A stretch of 64,000 nucleotides of DNA, taken from contig CBDIDR010000001.1 in assembly GCA_965277895.1 (NCBI GenBank), positions 1,426,001 to 1,490,000 of the forward strand. The letters run 5' to 3'. Numbering within the stretch: the stretch's first letter is position 1; each line of letters opens with the position of its first letter. The position numbers and the translations under genes are program-made. A model generated the notes under the pieces. The model saw nothing but the letters and a program-made list of their open reading frames with translations. It was not told the origin of the DNA and made no database searches. Of the stretch, positions 51,979-60,500 are shown piece after piece. The stretch is from GCA-2862585 sp965277895 (GTDB lineage: Bacteria; Bacteroidota; Bacteroidia; Flavobacteriales; UBA7312).

Positions 51979-52596
51979 TTATAGCGTTAAAGTCAAAGTA
52001 CACGTTTCATTTAGCACTAATAAAGCTGAAGCGGTAATTGTAACTATAGCTGTTTGTTCATTTTGCAATACACCACTACCACTAATAGTGACTAGTGAAA
52101 ACTCCGCAAAGGATACATCCTGAGAGGGTATGTTTATTAGTCCTTGACTATTGACTGTTGCATTAAGCATAAATATACCAAAATCAATAACTAAATCGCC
52201 TTCATTTTCTCCTTCTTCCAAAGTAACTTCACTTGGCACAATAGCTCCTAAAATAAAACCATCACATTCGGCGTCAACATTCCATGTGTCAATCATAATC
52301 TGACCAGCATAAACACAACTGCCATCATCTATACTTGCGTCAGGGTTGTAGTTAAAGGCTGTTTCATCAGTGCAACCATAGCATGAATAGTCACAAGATT
52401 CATTTTCCTGATTAGCTAAAGGATTAAAGTTACAGGCAGTATCCACCATGCATCCAAAAACTAATTCAACATCATCCCCTACATTTTGGTCAGTATTATT
52501 GCTATTATTATTTTCTTCCTCTTCTTTCTTACAAGCTGTTGCCAAAAAACCAATAGCCGCAAACAGGATTAAAAATATTCTGAGATTGAGTTTCAT
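51979..52596 (-). CDS. Lipoprotein with TSP3-like Asp/Asn/Cys repeats
   Basis: 205 residues. The lipoprotein signal ends FLATAC (Cys22), followed by an E/N-rich linker (EEENNNSNNTD). Two tandem short repeats follow: CMVDTACNFNPLANQENESC and CTDETAFNYNPDASIDDGSC. The N-x-N/Y-x-P-x-A-x-x-D-D-G-S-C form is like calcium-binding thrombospondin type 3 loops. The C-terminal about 100 residues are beta-rich (GFILGAIVPSEVTLEE, FAEFSLVTISGSGVLQ) and unassigned. It is a surface or periplasmic lipoprotein of unknown role, upstream of the M1 peptidase gene. Confidence 0.72.
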   Translation of the reverse strand: MKLNLRIFLILFAAIGFLATACKKEEEENNNSNNTDQNVGDDVELVFGCMVDTACNFNPLANQENESCDYSCYGCTDETAFNYNPDASIDDGSCVYAGQIMIDTWNVDAECDGFILGAIVPSEVTLEEGENEGDLVIDFGIFMLNATVNSQGLINIPSQDVSFAEFSLVTISGSGVLQNEQTAIVTITASALLVLNETCTLTLTL

Positions 52597-52627
52597 TATG
52601 AAAAAGGTGTTAAGTGGTTAAAAAAAA

Positions 52628-52650
52628 AGTTGTTACCAAATGTAACAACT
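52628..52650. terminator. Bidirectional-type hairpin terminator after rpmB
   Basis: AGTTGTTAC (52628-52636), a CAAAT loop and GTAACAACT (52642-52650) form a perfect 9-base stem with A runs on the left and T runs on the right. Only minus-strand genes flank it, so it should end the rpmB transcript 30 bases after the stop. Confidence 0.75.
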
Positions 52651-52679
52651 TTTTTAAATCTATAATAGTTTTGACAGTA

Positions 52680-52919
52680 TTAGATTAATACATTGTCATT
52701 TTCTAAAGCTTGTTTTAATACAGCACTTATACCCTTTTTATCAATGGTTCTTAGTGCGTTTGTAGATACTTTCAAAGTAATCCATTCTCCAGATTCAGGG
52801 ATGAAGAACTTCTTAGTTTGTAAATTTGGATAAAACTTTCTTTTCGTTTTTCTATTAGAGTGAGAAACGTTGTTTCCAACCATTACTTTCTTTCCTGTGA
52901 TATCGCAAACTCTTGCCAT
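52680..52919 (-). CDS. rpmB: 50S ribosomal protein L28
   Basis: 79 residues: MARVCDITGKKVMVGNNVSH, then SNRKTKRKFYPNLQTKKFFI and a C-terminal VSTNALRTIDKKGISAVL. The D-I-T-G-K and N-x-V-S-H-S-x-x-x-T-K-R motifs are diagnostic. It has its own -7 element upstream and a strong terminator downstream, so it is a single-gene unit here. Confidence 0.97.
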   Translation of the reverse strand: MARVCDITGKKVMVGNNVSHSNRKTKRKFYPNLQTKKFFIPESGEWITLKVSTNALRTIDKKGISAVLKQALENDNVLI

Positions 52920-52950
52920 CGTGATTTTAATTTATAACATTTTAGGGGTG

Positions 52951-52958
52951 CAAATATA
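52951..52958 (-). promoter_or_regulatory. -7 promoter element TATATTTG (minus strand) for rpmB
   Basis: A perfect TAnnTTTG match 31 bases before the rpmB ATG, in the 71-base gap after cinA. It fits the separate regulation of this ribosomal gene. Confidence 0.5.
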
Positions 52959-52990
52959 AATTTATTTATTGAAAAAACTAATCAATATCA

Positions 52991-54217
52991 TTAGAATAAA
53001 CTGATAAGATAATTGAGTGCTTTGTTAGAGGCTCTTTGTATGTTTTCTTGCCTTGAAGTATTAAAAATCACTTTTTGACTAAAAACACCATTTGGAGTAG
53101 CAATTGCATAGCAGACCGTTCCTCCTTTTACACCATCCATATCCTCTTTAGATGCTAATCCAGATGTTGCAATAGCATAATCACTATCAAAAATCTTCTT
53201 TGATGATAATGCCATTTCTCTAACAACCTCCTCACTCACCACTCCGTAAGTTGAGATAATTTCTGGCTTTACTTTTAGAACTTCTTCCTTAGTTTTTATT
53301 GAATAAGCTACAACTGATCCAACAAAATAGGATGAACTGCCGCTAATTGAAGTCAACATTTTTGCAATATTTCCCCCAGTGCAACTTTCAGCAGTAGAAA
53401 TTGTTGCATTTTTCTGCAATAGAACCTCACCAACTACTTCTTCACTTAGTCGCTTTTGAACTGGAGAATAATAACTTCCAATGATTGACTTTAAACTTTG
53501 GATATTTTCTTCAATTAGATTTTCAAGATATAACTTATGGGATCCTCTAGCCGTAAATCGCAACATTAAACACGAAAGAGAAGGTAAATAGGCAAGTTTT
53601 ATCTCCTCAGGTAAAGCTTCTTCCCAGTCTGCAATAGTTTCTGCCAAAACAGATTCTATAACACCCCTTGTATATACAGTTTTATGTACAATCTCTAAAA
53701 GATTAAACCTTTCTTTAAGCTCATCAATAACAAGGTGCATCATGTTTTTCATTTCATGGGGCACTCCAGGCATAGAAACTACGACTTTACCATTGTAGTC
53801 AAACCACATACCAGGTGCCGTACCTTTATGATTAGTTATTACCTTACAATTTGATGGTACTAAAGCTTGAAGTTTTGTGTAATCATTGACTGTCCTATTT
53901 CTTTCATCAAAATATTGTGTTATTTTATCAAGGACTTCTTTGTTTAAGACCAACTCATCATTAAAAAATTGACACAAAGTCTTCTTTGTGATATCGTCTT
54001 TTGTTGGACCTAAGCCACCAGTTATAAAAATGAAATCAACATTTTTGAGAGATTTTGAAAGGCAAGATATAATATGCTCACTGGAGTCAGACACAGTAGT
54101 AATCTGGTTAACGTGTATTCCATTACTTTCCAGCTCGTTACCTATCCAAGCCGAATTAGTGTCTAATGTCTGACCAATTAGAATTTCATCACCAATCGTA
54201 ATTATATCTGCCTTCAT
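52991..54217 (-). CDS. cinA: CinA-family protein (nicotinamide-nucleotide amidase / competence-damage)
   Basis: 408 residues. The N-terminal MoaB/MPT-binding-like domain (IITIGDEILIGQTLDTNSAWIG, FITGGLGPTKDDITKK, VVSMPGVPHEMKNMM) has the COG1058 form with ADP-ribose pyrophosphatase activity known in relatives. The C-terminal PncC-like NMN amidohydrolase domain begins at about 255 (ISTAESCTGGNIAKMLTSISG, then FVGSVVAYSIKTKEE and YAIATSGLAS). Together these recycle pyridine nucleotides. It lies 24 bases after the lipoprotein gene and upstream of rpmB, an arrangement common in Bacteroidota. Confidence 0.94.
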   Translation of the reverse strand: MKADIITIGDEILIGQTLDTNSAWIGNELESNGIHVNQITTVSDSSEHIISCLSKSLKNVDFIFITGGLGPTKDDITKKTLCQFFNDELVLNKEVLDKITQYFDERNRTVNDYTKLQALVPSNCKVITNHKGTAPGMWFDYNGKVVVSMPGVPHEMKNMMHLVIDELKERFNLLEIVHKTVYTRGVIESVLAETIADWEEALPEEIKLAYLPSLSCLMLRFTARGSHKLYLENLIEENIQSLKSIIGSYYSPVQKRLSEEVVGEVLLQKNATISTAESCTGGNIAKMLTSISGSSSYFVGSVVAYSIKTKEEVLKVKPEIISTYGVVSEEVVREMALSSKKIFDSDYAIATSGLASKEDMDGVKGGTVCYAIATPNGVFSQKVIFNTSRQENIQRASNKALNYLISLF

Positions 54218-54241
54218 TTAAATTAATTAAGCAAAACTTAA

Positions 54242-54643
54242 TTACGGCTGTATTATATTAAATGTTTTACCCTCTGCGGTTTCCTCTCCATCAACATCTT
54301 GTACGATGATAGTAAGCTTATATCTTCCTGGTTCTAGATCAGGATAAGGTAAACCTATAGATAATGAATCTGAAACAGATGTTCCTGATAAATCATAATC
54401 TTTGTCATAATTCCAAGGAGCTGAAGATTGTCGAGCGTCTTCAAAGTCATCAATTACAGAAACTCTAAACTGGTTTAATCCGCTATCGTCAGAAAAGGAA
54501 TAACTAAACTTTAAAAGTGCACCTTCTTCTTTCTGGATAGTCGTACTGTCCAAACTAAAAGAATTGATTGTTGGCACTTCATTTTCTGGACTACAAGCAC
54601 CAAATAATAGGGTTAGAATAAAAATTTTGAATACATTTTTCAT
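54242..54643 (-). CDS. DUF4625-like lipoprotein
   Basis: 133 residues with a lipoprotein signal ending LLFGAC (Cys17). The mature part is one Ig-like beta sandwich: LKFSYSFSDDSGLNQFRVSV, DDFEDARQSSAPWNYDKDYD and LEPGRYKLTIIVQDVDG. The D-D-x-G-L-x-x-F-x-V-x-V plus APW-x-Y-x-K-x-Y pattern resembles DUF4625. It has no enzymatic motif. It sits 2 bases after the hisS stop and is probably co-transcribed with it; the association may be fortuitous. Confidence 0.65.
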   Translation of the reverse strand: MKNVFKIFILTLLFGACSPENEVPTINSFSLDSTTIQKEEGALLKFSYSFSDDSGLNQFRVSVIDDFEDARQSSAPWNYDKDYDLSGTSVSDSLSIGLPYPDLEPGRYKLTIIVQDVDGEETAEGKTFNIIQP

Positions 54644-54645
54644 AG

Positions 54646-56013
54646 TTAATTTGATTTAAGGGTTAAAATAAAGTCCTCAAAGGTCATATTTTTTTGTGAG
54701 CCATCAAACATATTTTTCACAGTTAATATATTTTCTTTTATCTCGTTATCACCTATAAGCACCACAAATTCAACGCCTTTCCTGTCGGCATATTGCATTT
54801 GTTTTTTGAGCTTATCATTTGAGGGGTAAATTTCAGACTTTACGCCTTCATCACGCAATATATTTAGTAAGTTGTAAGCGTATAGTGCCTCTGTATTACC
54901 AAAATTAGCAAATAATACTCTGGTATTTGATTTTTGAATATCTGGATATAGATTTAGAGTATCCAAAACCAAACAGATTCTATCAAAACCAAATGATATA
55001 CCAACTCCAGGCATATTATCTAGTCCAAATACTCCTGTTAAGTTGTCATATCTTCCTCCTCCACCGATACTTCCAATTTTGACGTTATTCGCTACAACCT
55101 CTATTATGGCTCCTGTGTAATAATCTAGTCCTCTAGCTAGTGTTACGTCAATCTCGAGTTTAGCCGATTTTAAATTGATGTTTTTAAAAGAATCAATAAT
55201 AAATGTTAATTCCTCCACTCCTTTGGAGCCAATTTCAGAATCTACCAAAAACTGTCTGAGTGTACTGAGTTTTTCATCAGATGTTCCTGAAATGGAGAAA
55301 AGTAAATCTAGCTTATTGATTGATTCATCTGAAAGCCCTTTATCTAAAAGCTCTTGTTTAACTTTTTCTACTCCAATTTTTTCGAGCTTATCTAATGCAA
55401 TAGTTATATCTATAAGTCGATCTGACTCACCCATTACTTCAGCAATCCCACTTAGTACTTTTCTATTGTTAATTTTTATTGAAAAATCATCCAATTTCAA
55501 GGCGTCAAATACATCGTCATACAATTGTATCAACTCAAGCTCTGAAATAAGTGATTTTGTGCCTATTATATCAGCATCACATTGGTAAAACTCTCTATAC
55601 CTGCCCTTTTGAGGTCTATCAGCTCTCCAAACATTTTGAATTTGATATCTTCTGAAAGGGAAAGTAATATCATTTCTATTTTGAACAACATATCTAGCAA
55701 AAGGAACTGTTAAGTCGTATCGTAGTGCTTTTTTTGAAATATCTGAAACAATAGATGTTGATGTACTGTTGTTATCAAATTTAGTTTTTGATAAAAAATC
55801 ACCTGAATTAAGAATTTTAAAAATAAGTTTATCTCCTTCATCACCATACTTACCTGTAAGGGTTTCAAGGTTTTCCATAGAGGGTGTTTCAATCTGCTCG
55901 AAACCATATTTTTCAAAAGATTGCTTTATAATTTGAAACACATAGTTCCTTTTTCTCATTTCAGAAGGAGAAAAATCCCTTGTTCCCTTAGGAATTGTTG
56001 GTGATTTAGCCAT
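54646..56013 (-). CDS. hisS: Histidyl-tRNA synthetase
   Basis: 455 residues, class II synthetase. Start at ATG 56013 gives MAKSPTIPKGTRDFSPSEMR, the usual opening. Motif 2 is FRRYQIQNVWRADRPQKGRYREFYQCDADII; the His-A box is LARGLDYYTG with GGGGRYDNL; motif 3 is PGVGISFGFDRI; the C-terminal anticodon-binding domain ends at about 450. The frame is open to 56037, but those codons fall on the inverted repeat arm and are not needed. A GATATTTG-type promoter lies 21 bases upstream. Confidence 0.95.
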   Translation of the reverse strand: MAKSPTIPKGTRDFSPSEMRKRNYVFQIIKQSFEKYGFEQIETPSMENLETLTGKYGDEGDKLIFKILNSGDFLSKTKFDNNSTSTSIVSDISKKALRYDLTVPFARYVVQNRNDITFPFRRYQIQNVWRADRPQKGRYREFYQCDADIIGTKSLISELELIQLYDDVFDALKLDDFSIKINNRKVLSGIAEVMGESDRLIDITIALDKLEKIGVEKVKQELLDKGLSDESINKLDLLFSISGTSDEKLSTLRQFLVDSEIGSKGVEELTFIIDSFKNINLKSAKLEIDVTLARGLDYYTGAIIEVVANNVKIGSIGGGGRYDNLTGVFGLDNMPGVGISFGFDRICLVLDTLNLYPDIQKSNTRVLFANFGNTEALYAYNLLNILRDEGVKSEIYPSNDKLKKQMQYADRKGVEFVVLIGDNEIKENILTVKNMFDGSQKNMTFEDFILTLKSN

Positions 56014-56033
56014 TTTTTTTCGTTTTTCGACAA

Positions 56034-56138
56034 GCAAATATCTGAAAAAATAATCTAGTAATCTTTGTATTCACCTATAATTATTTCAAAAATTCAACAA
56101 AAAAGTGTTGTGAGGTTATATCTTTTTCAGATATTTGC
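56034..56138. promoter_or_regulatory. Divergent promoter region with two identical 16-bp arms
   Basis: The arm TTTTTCAGATATTTGC occurs once on the minus strand (56049 down to 56034, facing hisS) and once on the plus strand (56123-56138, facing the barrel gene), separated by 73 bases. Each arm contains GATATTTG, a -7-like element. The arms lie 20 and 37 bases before the respective start codons. This is a mirror-symmetric divergent promoter pair, or a shared operator. Confidence 0.55.
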
Positions 56139-56175
56139 AAAAAATTAATTAATCTATTTATTCAAACAAAGAATT

Positions 56176-56592
56176 ATGAAAAAAATGCTTTTAACAGCTG
56201 CAATCGCTTTTACTAGTTTAATCGCTTCTGCACAATTTATGGTTACTGCTGACTTAGATCTAGAAGATTTTAGTACTGACAGTATTTCTGAAACAACTGA
56301 CTTCGGATTTGGTTACATGATCAATGACACATGGACAGTTGGAGCTACTATCCCAGCTGGTGATGATGAGGATTTCAGATTATTCGCTCGTTACTACTGG
56401 AATGAGTCAATTTACCTAACTGCAAACACTACAACTGAAGATTTCTCTGACAACTTACGTTTAGGAGCTGGTTATAGTTTTGCTGCATACGGAAGTTTCT
56501 ATGTTGAGCCAAACTACACTTTCTCTGTACAAGAGGATGATGCTGGCGAAAGAAACGGTAAACTAAAATTAGGTTTAGCTTACAGATTCTAA
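56176..56592 (+). CDS. Small outer-membrane beta-barrel protein
   Basis: 138 residues with a signal peptide (MKKMLLTAAIAFTSLIASAQ). The mature part is eight or so amphipathic strands with acidic turns: FGFGYMINDTWTVGATIPAG, FRLFARYYWNESIYLTAN, NLRLGAGYSFAAYGSFYVEP and a final KLKLGLAYRF ending in Phe, the outer-membrane signal for BAM. It resembles small porin-like or OmpW-size barrels but I do not assign a family. Its own strong terminator and promoter suggest a single, possibly highly expressed gene. Confidence 0.78.
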   Translation: MKKMLLTAAIAFTSLIASAQFMVTADLDLEDFSTDSISETTDFGFGYMINDTWTVGATIPAGDDEDFRLFARYYWNESIYLTANTTTEDFSDNLRLGAGYSFAAYGSFYVEPNYTFSVQEDDAGERNGKLKLGLAYRF

Positions 56593-56617
56593 ATTTTAGC
56601 AAAATAATTTAAAAGAG

Positions 56618-56646
56618 AGCGTATCAATTTGATACGCTTTTTTTTT
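56618..56646 (+). terminator. Rho-independent terminator
   Basis: AGCGTATC, a short AATTT loop and GATACGCT form an 8-base perfect stem (56618-56638) followed by a nine-T tract. It lies 26 bases after the barrel gene stop. Confidence 0.85.
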
Positions 56647-56668
56647 GCCTTATTAATAGATTATTACT

Positions 56669-56676
56669 TAATTTTG
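56669..56676 (+). promoter_or_regulatory. -7 promoter element TAATTTTG
   Basis: A perfect TAnnTTTG match, after the preceding terminator and 17 bases before the ATG at 56694. Confidence 0.5.
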
Positions 56677-56693
56677 TGCTCACTTAAAAATAG

Positions 56694-57392
56694 ATGTTAT
56701 TTATGATTTGGTTAATTATTATTTTCTTCATGATTGTTGGTGGAATTGTCAGCAGTCGACTCAAAAATAAATTCAAAAAATACTCGCAAGTTTCATTAGC
56801 TAATGGAATGACAGGTAAAGATATTGCTGAAAAAATGCTAGCCGACCATGGTATTCGTGATGTAAAAGTTGTTTCTGTTCCTGGTCGATTAACAGATCAC
56901 TACAACCCTTCTGACAAAACAGTAAACCTTAGCCCTGATGTATATTCACGTTGTAGTGTAGCATCTGCTGCTGTAGCCGCTCACGAATGTGGGCATGCAG
57001 TACAACATGCTCAAGCGTATTCTTGGCTACAATTACGCTCTGCACTTGTGCCAGCTGTTTCATTTAGCTCTAAAATGTTGAACTTCATTTTCATTATGAT
57101 GTTTTTGGGTGCAGGATTTCTTGGATGGTTTGGAATTGATACAGCTCTGCTTGTTGTTATAGTCTTTCAATCTGCTATTACCTTATTCACATTGGTAACT
57201 CTTCCTGTTGAATTTGATGCTAGTAACAGAGCACTAATTTGGCTCAAGCAAAAAAACATTACAAGCCAACAGAACCACCCTTTGGCAATGGATGCCTTGA
57301 AGTGGGCAGCAGGAACATATGTTGTAGCTGCTTTAGCCTCATTAACTCAACTGGCTTATTACATAATGCTATACTTGGGAAATAGAGACTAA
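56694..57392 (+). CDS. Membrane zinc metallopeptidase (Zn_peptidase_2, YugP-like)
   Basis: 232 residues with an N-terminal membrane helix, zinc motif HECGH at 97-101 (followed by AVQHAQAYSWLQLRS), three or four further membrane helices at about 115-185 and 205-228, and the EFDAS segment at about 178-182 that supplies the third metal ligand. Length and order match the PF04298 family of bacterial membrane-bound neutral peptidases. Its substrate and role are not established. It is flanked by its own promoter and terminator. Confidence 0.9.
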   Translation: MLFMIWLIIIFFMIVGGIVSSRLKNKFKKYSQVSLANGMTGKDIAEKMLADHGIRDVKVVSVPGRLTDHYNPSDKTVNLSPDVYSRCSVASAAVAAHECGHAVQHAQAYSWLQLRSALVPAVSFSSKMLNFIFIMMFLGAGFLGWFGIDTALLVVIVFQSAITLFTLVTLPVEFDASNRALIWLKQKNITSQQNHPLAMDALKWAAGTYVVAALASLTQLAYYIMLYLGNRD

Positions 57393-57415
57393 GATAAAAA
57401 ATACAATTTTACTCA

Positions 57416-57447
57416 AAAACCTTGCTGAATAAGTAAGGTTTTTTTTA
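57416..57447 (+). terminator. Rho-independent terminator
   Basis: AAAACCTT (57416-57423) and AAGGTTTT (from 57435), an 8-base stem with an 11-base loop, run into a T tract. It lies 23 bases after the zinc peptidase stop. Confidence 0.7.
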
Positions 57448-57477
57448 TTTCATCATAAAATTCAGGAATAAATTCAC

Positions 57478-57485
57478 GAAATTTG
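57478..57485 (+). promoter_or_regulatory. Possible -7 element GAAATTTG
   Basis: One mismatch from TAnnTTTG, placed 26 bases before the ATG at 57512 and after the terminator at 57416-57447. It is the best candidate promoter for the 1386-residue protein. Confidence 0.35.
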
Positions 57486-57511
57486 TACCTATTATTAATA
57501 ACTCCATAAAA

Positions 57512-60500
57512 ATGCCAAATTTTTTAACTTTATTTCTTTCGTTTACTATTCTAAGCTTCTATTCATATGCACAAAAAAGCTGGGTAAATGATATTCATAA
57601 TGAAGAAAAGTCTTTGTATGAAATTCAAGAAAGTTTTGAAAGTTATTGGGAAGGGAAAGCAATTGGAAAAGGTAAAGGCTGGAAACCTTTTAAGCGTAGA
57701 GAAGCTTTTATGGCACCAAGAGTTTATCCTGATGGAATTTTTCCCTATGAAAAATTATATGAAGAATACAGTAAACTTAAAAATCAACCTAAAAGCTTAA
57801 ACATTTCTGACATTGAAGCCGATTGGCAAGCTTTTGGACCTACGAGCGTACCCTACCAAAATAATGGTAGTAAAAGAGGGGTAGGAAGAATTAATATCGT
57901 AGAATTCAATCCAACTAACCCTAATATAATTTGGGTTGGCTCTCCAAGTGGAGGACTTTGGAAATCAACTGACGGTGGTGAGAATTGGAGTAGTAATACC
58001 GATTTATTACCAAACTTAGGCGTTTCCGATATTGCAATAGACCCTACGAATCCTGATATCATGTACATTATAACAGGTGATAGAGATGCTGATGATACTT
58101 ATGCATACGGACTAATGAAGTCTACTGATGGAGGGCAAAGCTGGAACACTACTGGCTTATCTTTCAATATAAACAATGCCTACAGAGGGAATAGAGTCTT
58201 AATCAATCCTAACAACACAAATATTCTACTCGTTTCAACTAGAAAGTCTGGCTATGGTGAAACCTACCGTTCTATTGATGGTGGCGAAAATTTTGAAATG
58301 GTTTTACAAGGCCCTAACTTCATTTCAATGGAGTATAATGTTTCCAATCCAAATACAGTATATGCTGTAACTACAGGCACAAGTAAGTTTTATCGTTCAA
58401 ACGATAATGGATTAACATGGGACAACATGACTAATGATGTTGGACTACCAAATTCTGGCAATAATAGAGGAATAATTGGTGTTACAGAAGCAAATTCAAA
58501 CGTTGTGTATATCCTTTATAGTTCTAATGATGACGGCTTTGGTGGGCTCTACAAATCCATTGATGGCGGTTATAATTTTACCCTTCAATCCGAAACTCCA
58601 AATATTTTAAGCTGGGAAACTGACGGAGGTGGTGAAGGTGGACAAGGATGGTACGATTTAGCCCTTGCTGTCTCTCCAACAAATGAAAATACAATTTTCA
58701 CTGGTGGTATTAATATTTGGAAATCTACCAATGGTGGTCAAGATTGGAATATTAGCTCTCATTGGTATGGAAGTGGTGGTGTTGAATACGCTCATGCTGA
58801 CCAACATATTTTGAGATATAATCCAGACAATGGCATTTTATACGCTGGAAATGACGGTGGACTGTATAAAAGTGAAAATGATGGGGAGAACTGGACAGAC
58901 ATAAGCGATGACCTACAAATCACACAATTTTATAAAATTGGAATATCTCAAACCGATTACGGCCTTTTGCTAGGTGGTACTCAAGACAACGGAACTTTAA
59001 GATGTAACTCCCAGAATGATTGGGATGCAGTTAGGGGTGGTGATGGTATGGAATGTGCTGTTGACCCAACTAACCCAGATATTATGTATTCTGAATTGTA
59101 TTATGGTGATATTGCCATTTCTACTAATGGTGGTAGTAATTGGGATAATATTGCACCTGACTCTGATGGTGCTTGGGTTACTCCTTATCAAATTGACCAA
59201 AATAACCCTAGCAGAATAGTAATAGGCTATAATGTCGTTTATGAGAGTTTAGATTACGGTGAAAATTGGAACACTATTTCTTCGACCTTCAACGGTTCAG
59301 AAAATATAGATGTAATATGCTTATCACCATCCAATGATGACGTTATTTACATTGCTGAAGGTGAAGATATTTTTAAAACTATTAACGGAGGCGTCGATTG
59401 GTATAATTTAAGTAGTGGTCTCCCAAGCAAAACTATTACCTCAATCGCTGTACATCCTGACAATTCAAATGAATTATGGACTACATTTTCAGGATACTCC
59501 GATGGTGATAAAGTTTTTTATTCAACAGATGGCGGCAATAATTGGTCTAATATTTCTAATAATTTACCGAATTTACCTTCAAATACTATTTTATTTTACC
59601 CTCCTAATGAAACTCTATTTTTGGGTACTGATATAGGTGTTTTTTATAAAGATTCTTCAATGACTGACTGGGAAAACTTTAATCAAGGTCTGCCTAACGT
59701 TATTGTTACTGAATTGGAATATCACATCAGTTCTAACAAGTTATTTGCAGGAACATACGGTAGAGGTGTTTGGGTTACATCCTTACCTCCTACTTCAGCC
59801 CCCGTAGCTTCTTTTAACTACAGCTCTACTAACGAATGTGCAGGTATAGTTTCGTTTAATAACAGTTCTTCTAACAGCGTAAACGTAGAATGGAATTTTG
59901 GGGATGGTAACGTATCAACGGAAAGCTTCACTACTCATCAGTATTCTACAAGTGGTAACTACACCGTTGAACTAATTGTATCAAATAATTTAGGAGCTGA
60001 TACCATTACACAAGAAATCAACATAAATCTAGTAGAGCCTCCAACCGCCTCTTCTACTCAGAATTGTACACCAACAAGTGTCACACTTACTGCCAATAAT
60101 AACGGCACATCAAACGATATAAATTGGTACGATGCACCATTCGGAGGAAACCTTGTTCATATTGGAGAAAGCTACACTACGGACGAATTAAATTCTACTA
60201 CCACTTTTTATATTGAATCAGCATCCATTTCAGATTCTGCACAAATCGGTGAAGTTTTTCATTCAGGAAATTCAGATTATAGCGGCTCAGCTTCAAGTGT
60301 TGGCTCTTTAGAATTTGATGCTAATGAAAGTTTTATACTTGAATCTGTTGATGTGTTCACTAATCAAGCTGGCGAAAGAAAAATTGTACTTTTTGATAAT
60401 GAAGGAAATATCGTTCATGAACACACTGAAGATGTTCCAGAAAGTGAGAATGTAGCCCATACTATTGAATTAAACTTTCAGATTAGTGCCGGAAATAGCT

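Noticed and set aside
59016..59219. Additional ORFs inside the 1386-residue gene
   Set aside because: They are other-frame shadows of a well-supported propeller gene, with no family features.
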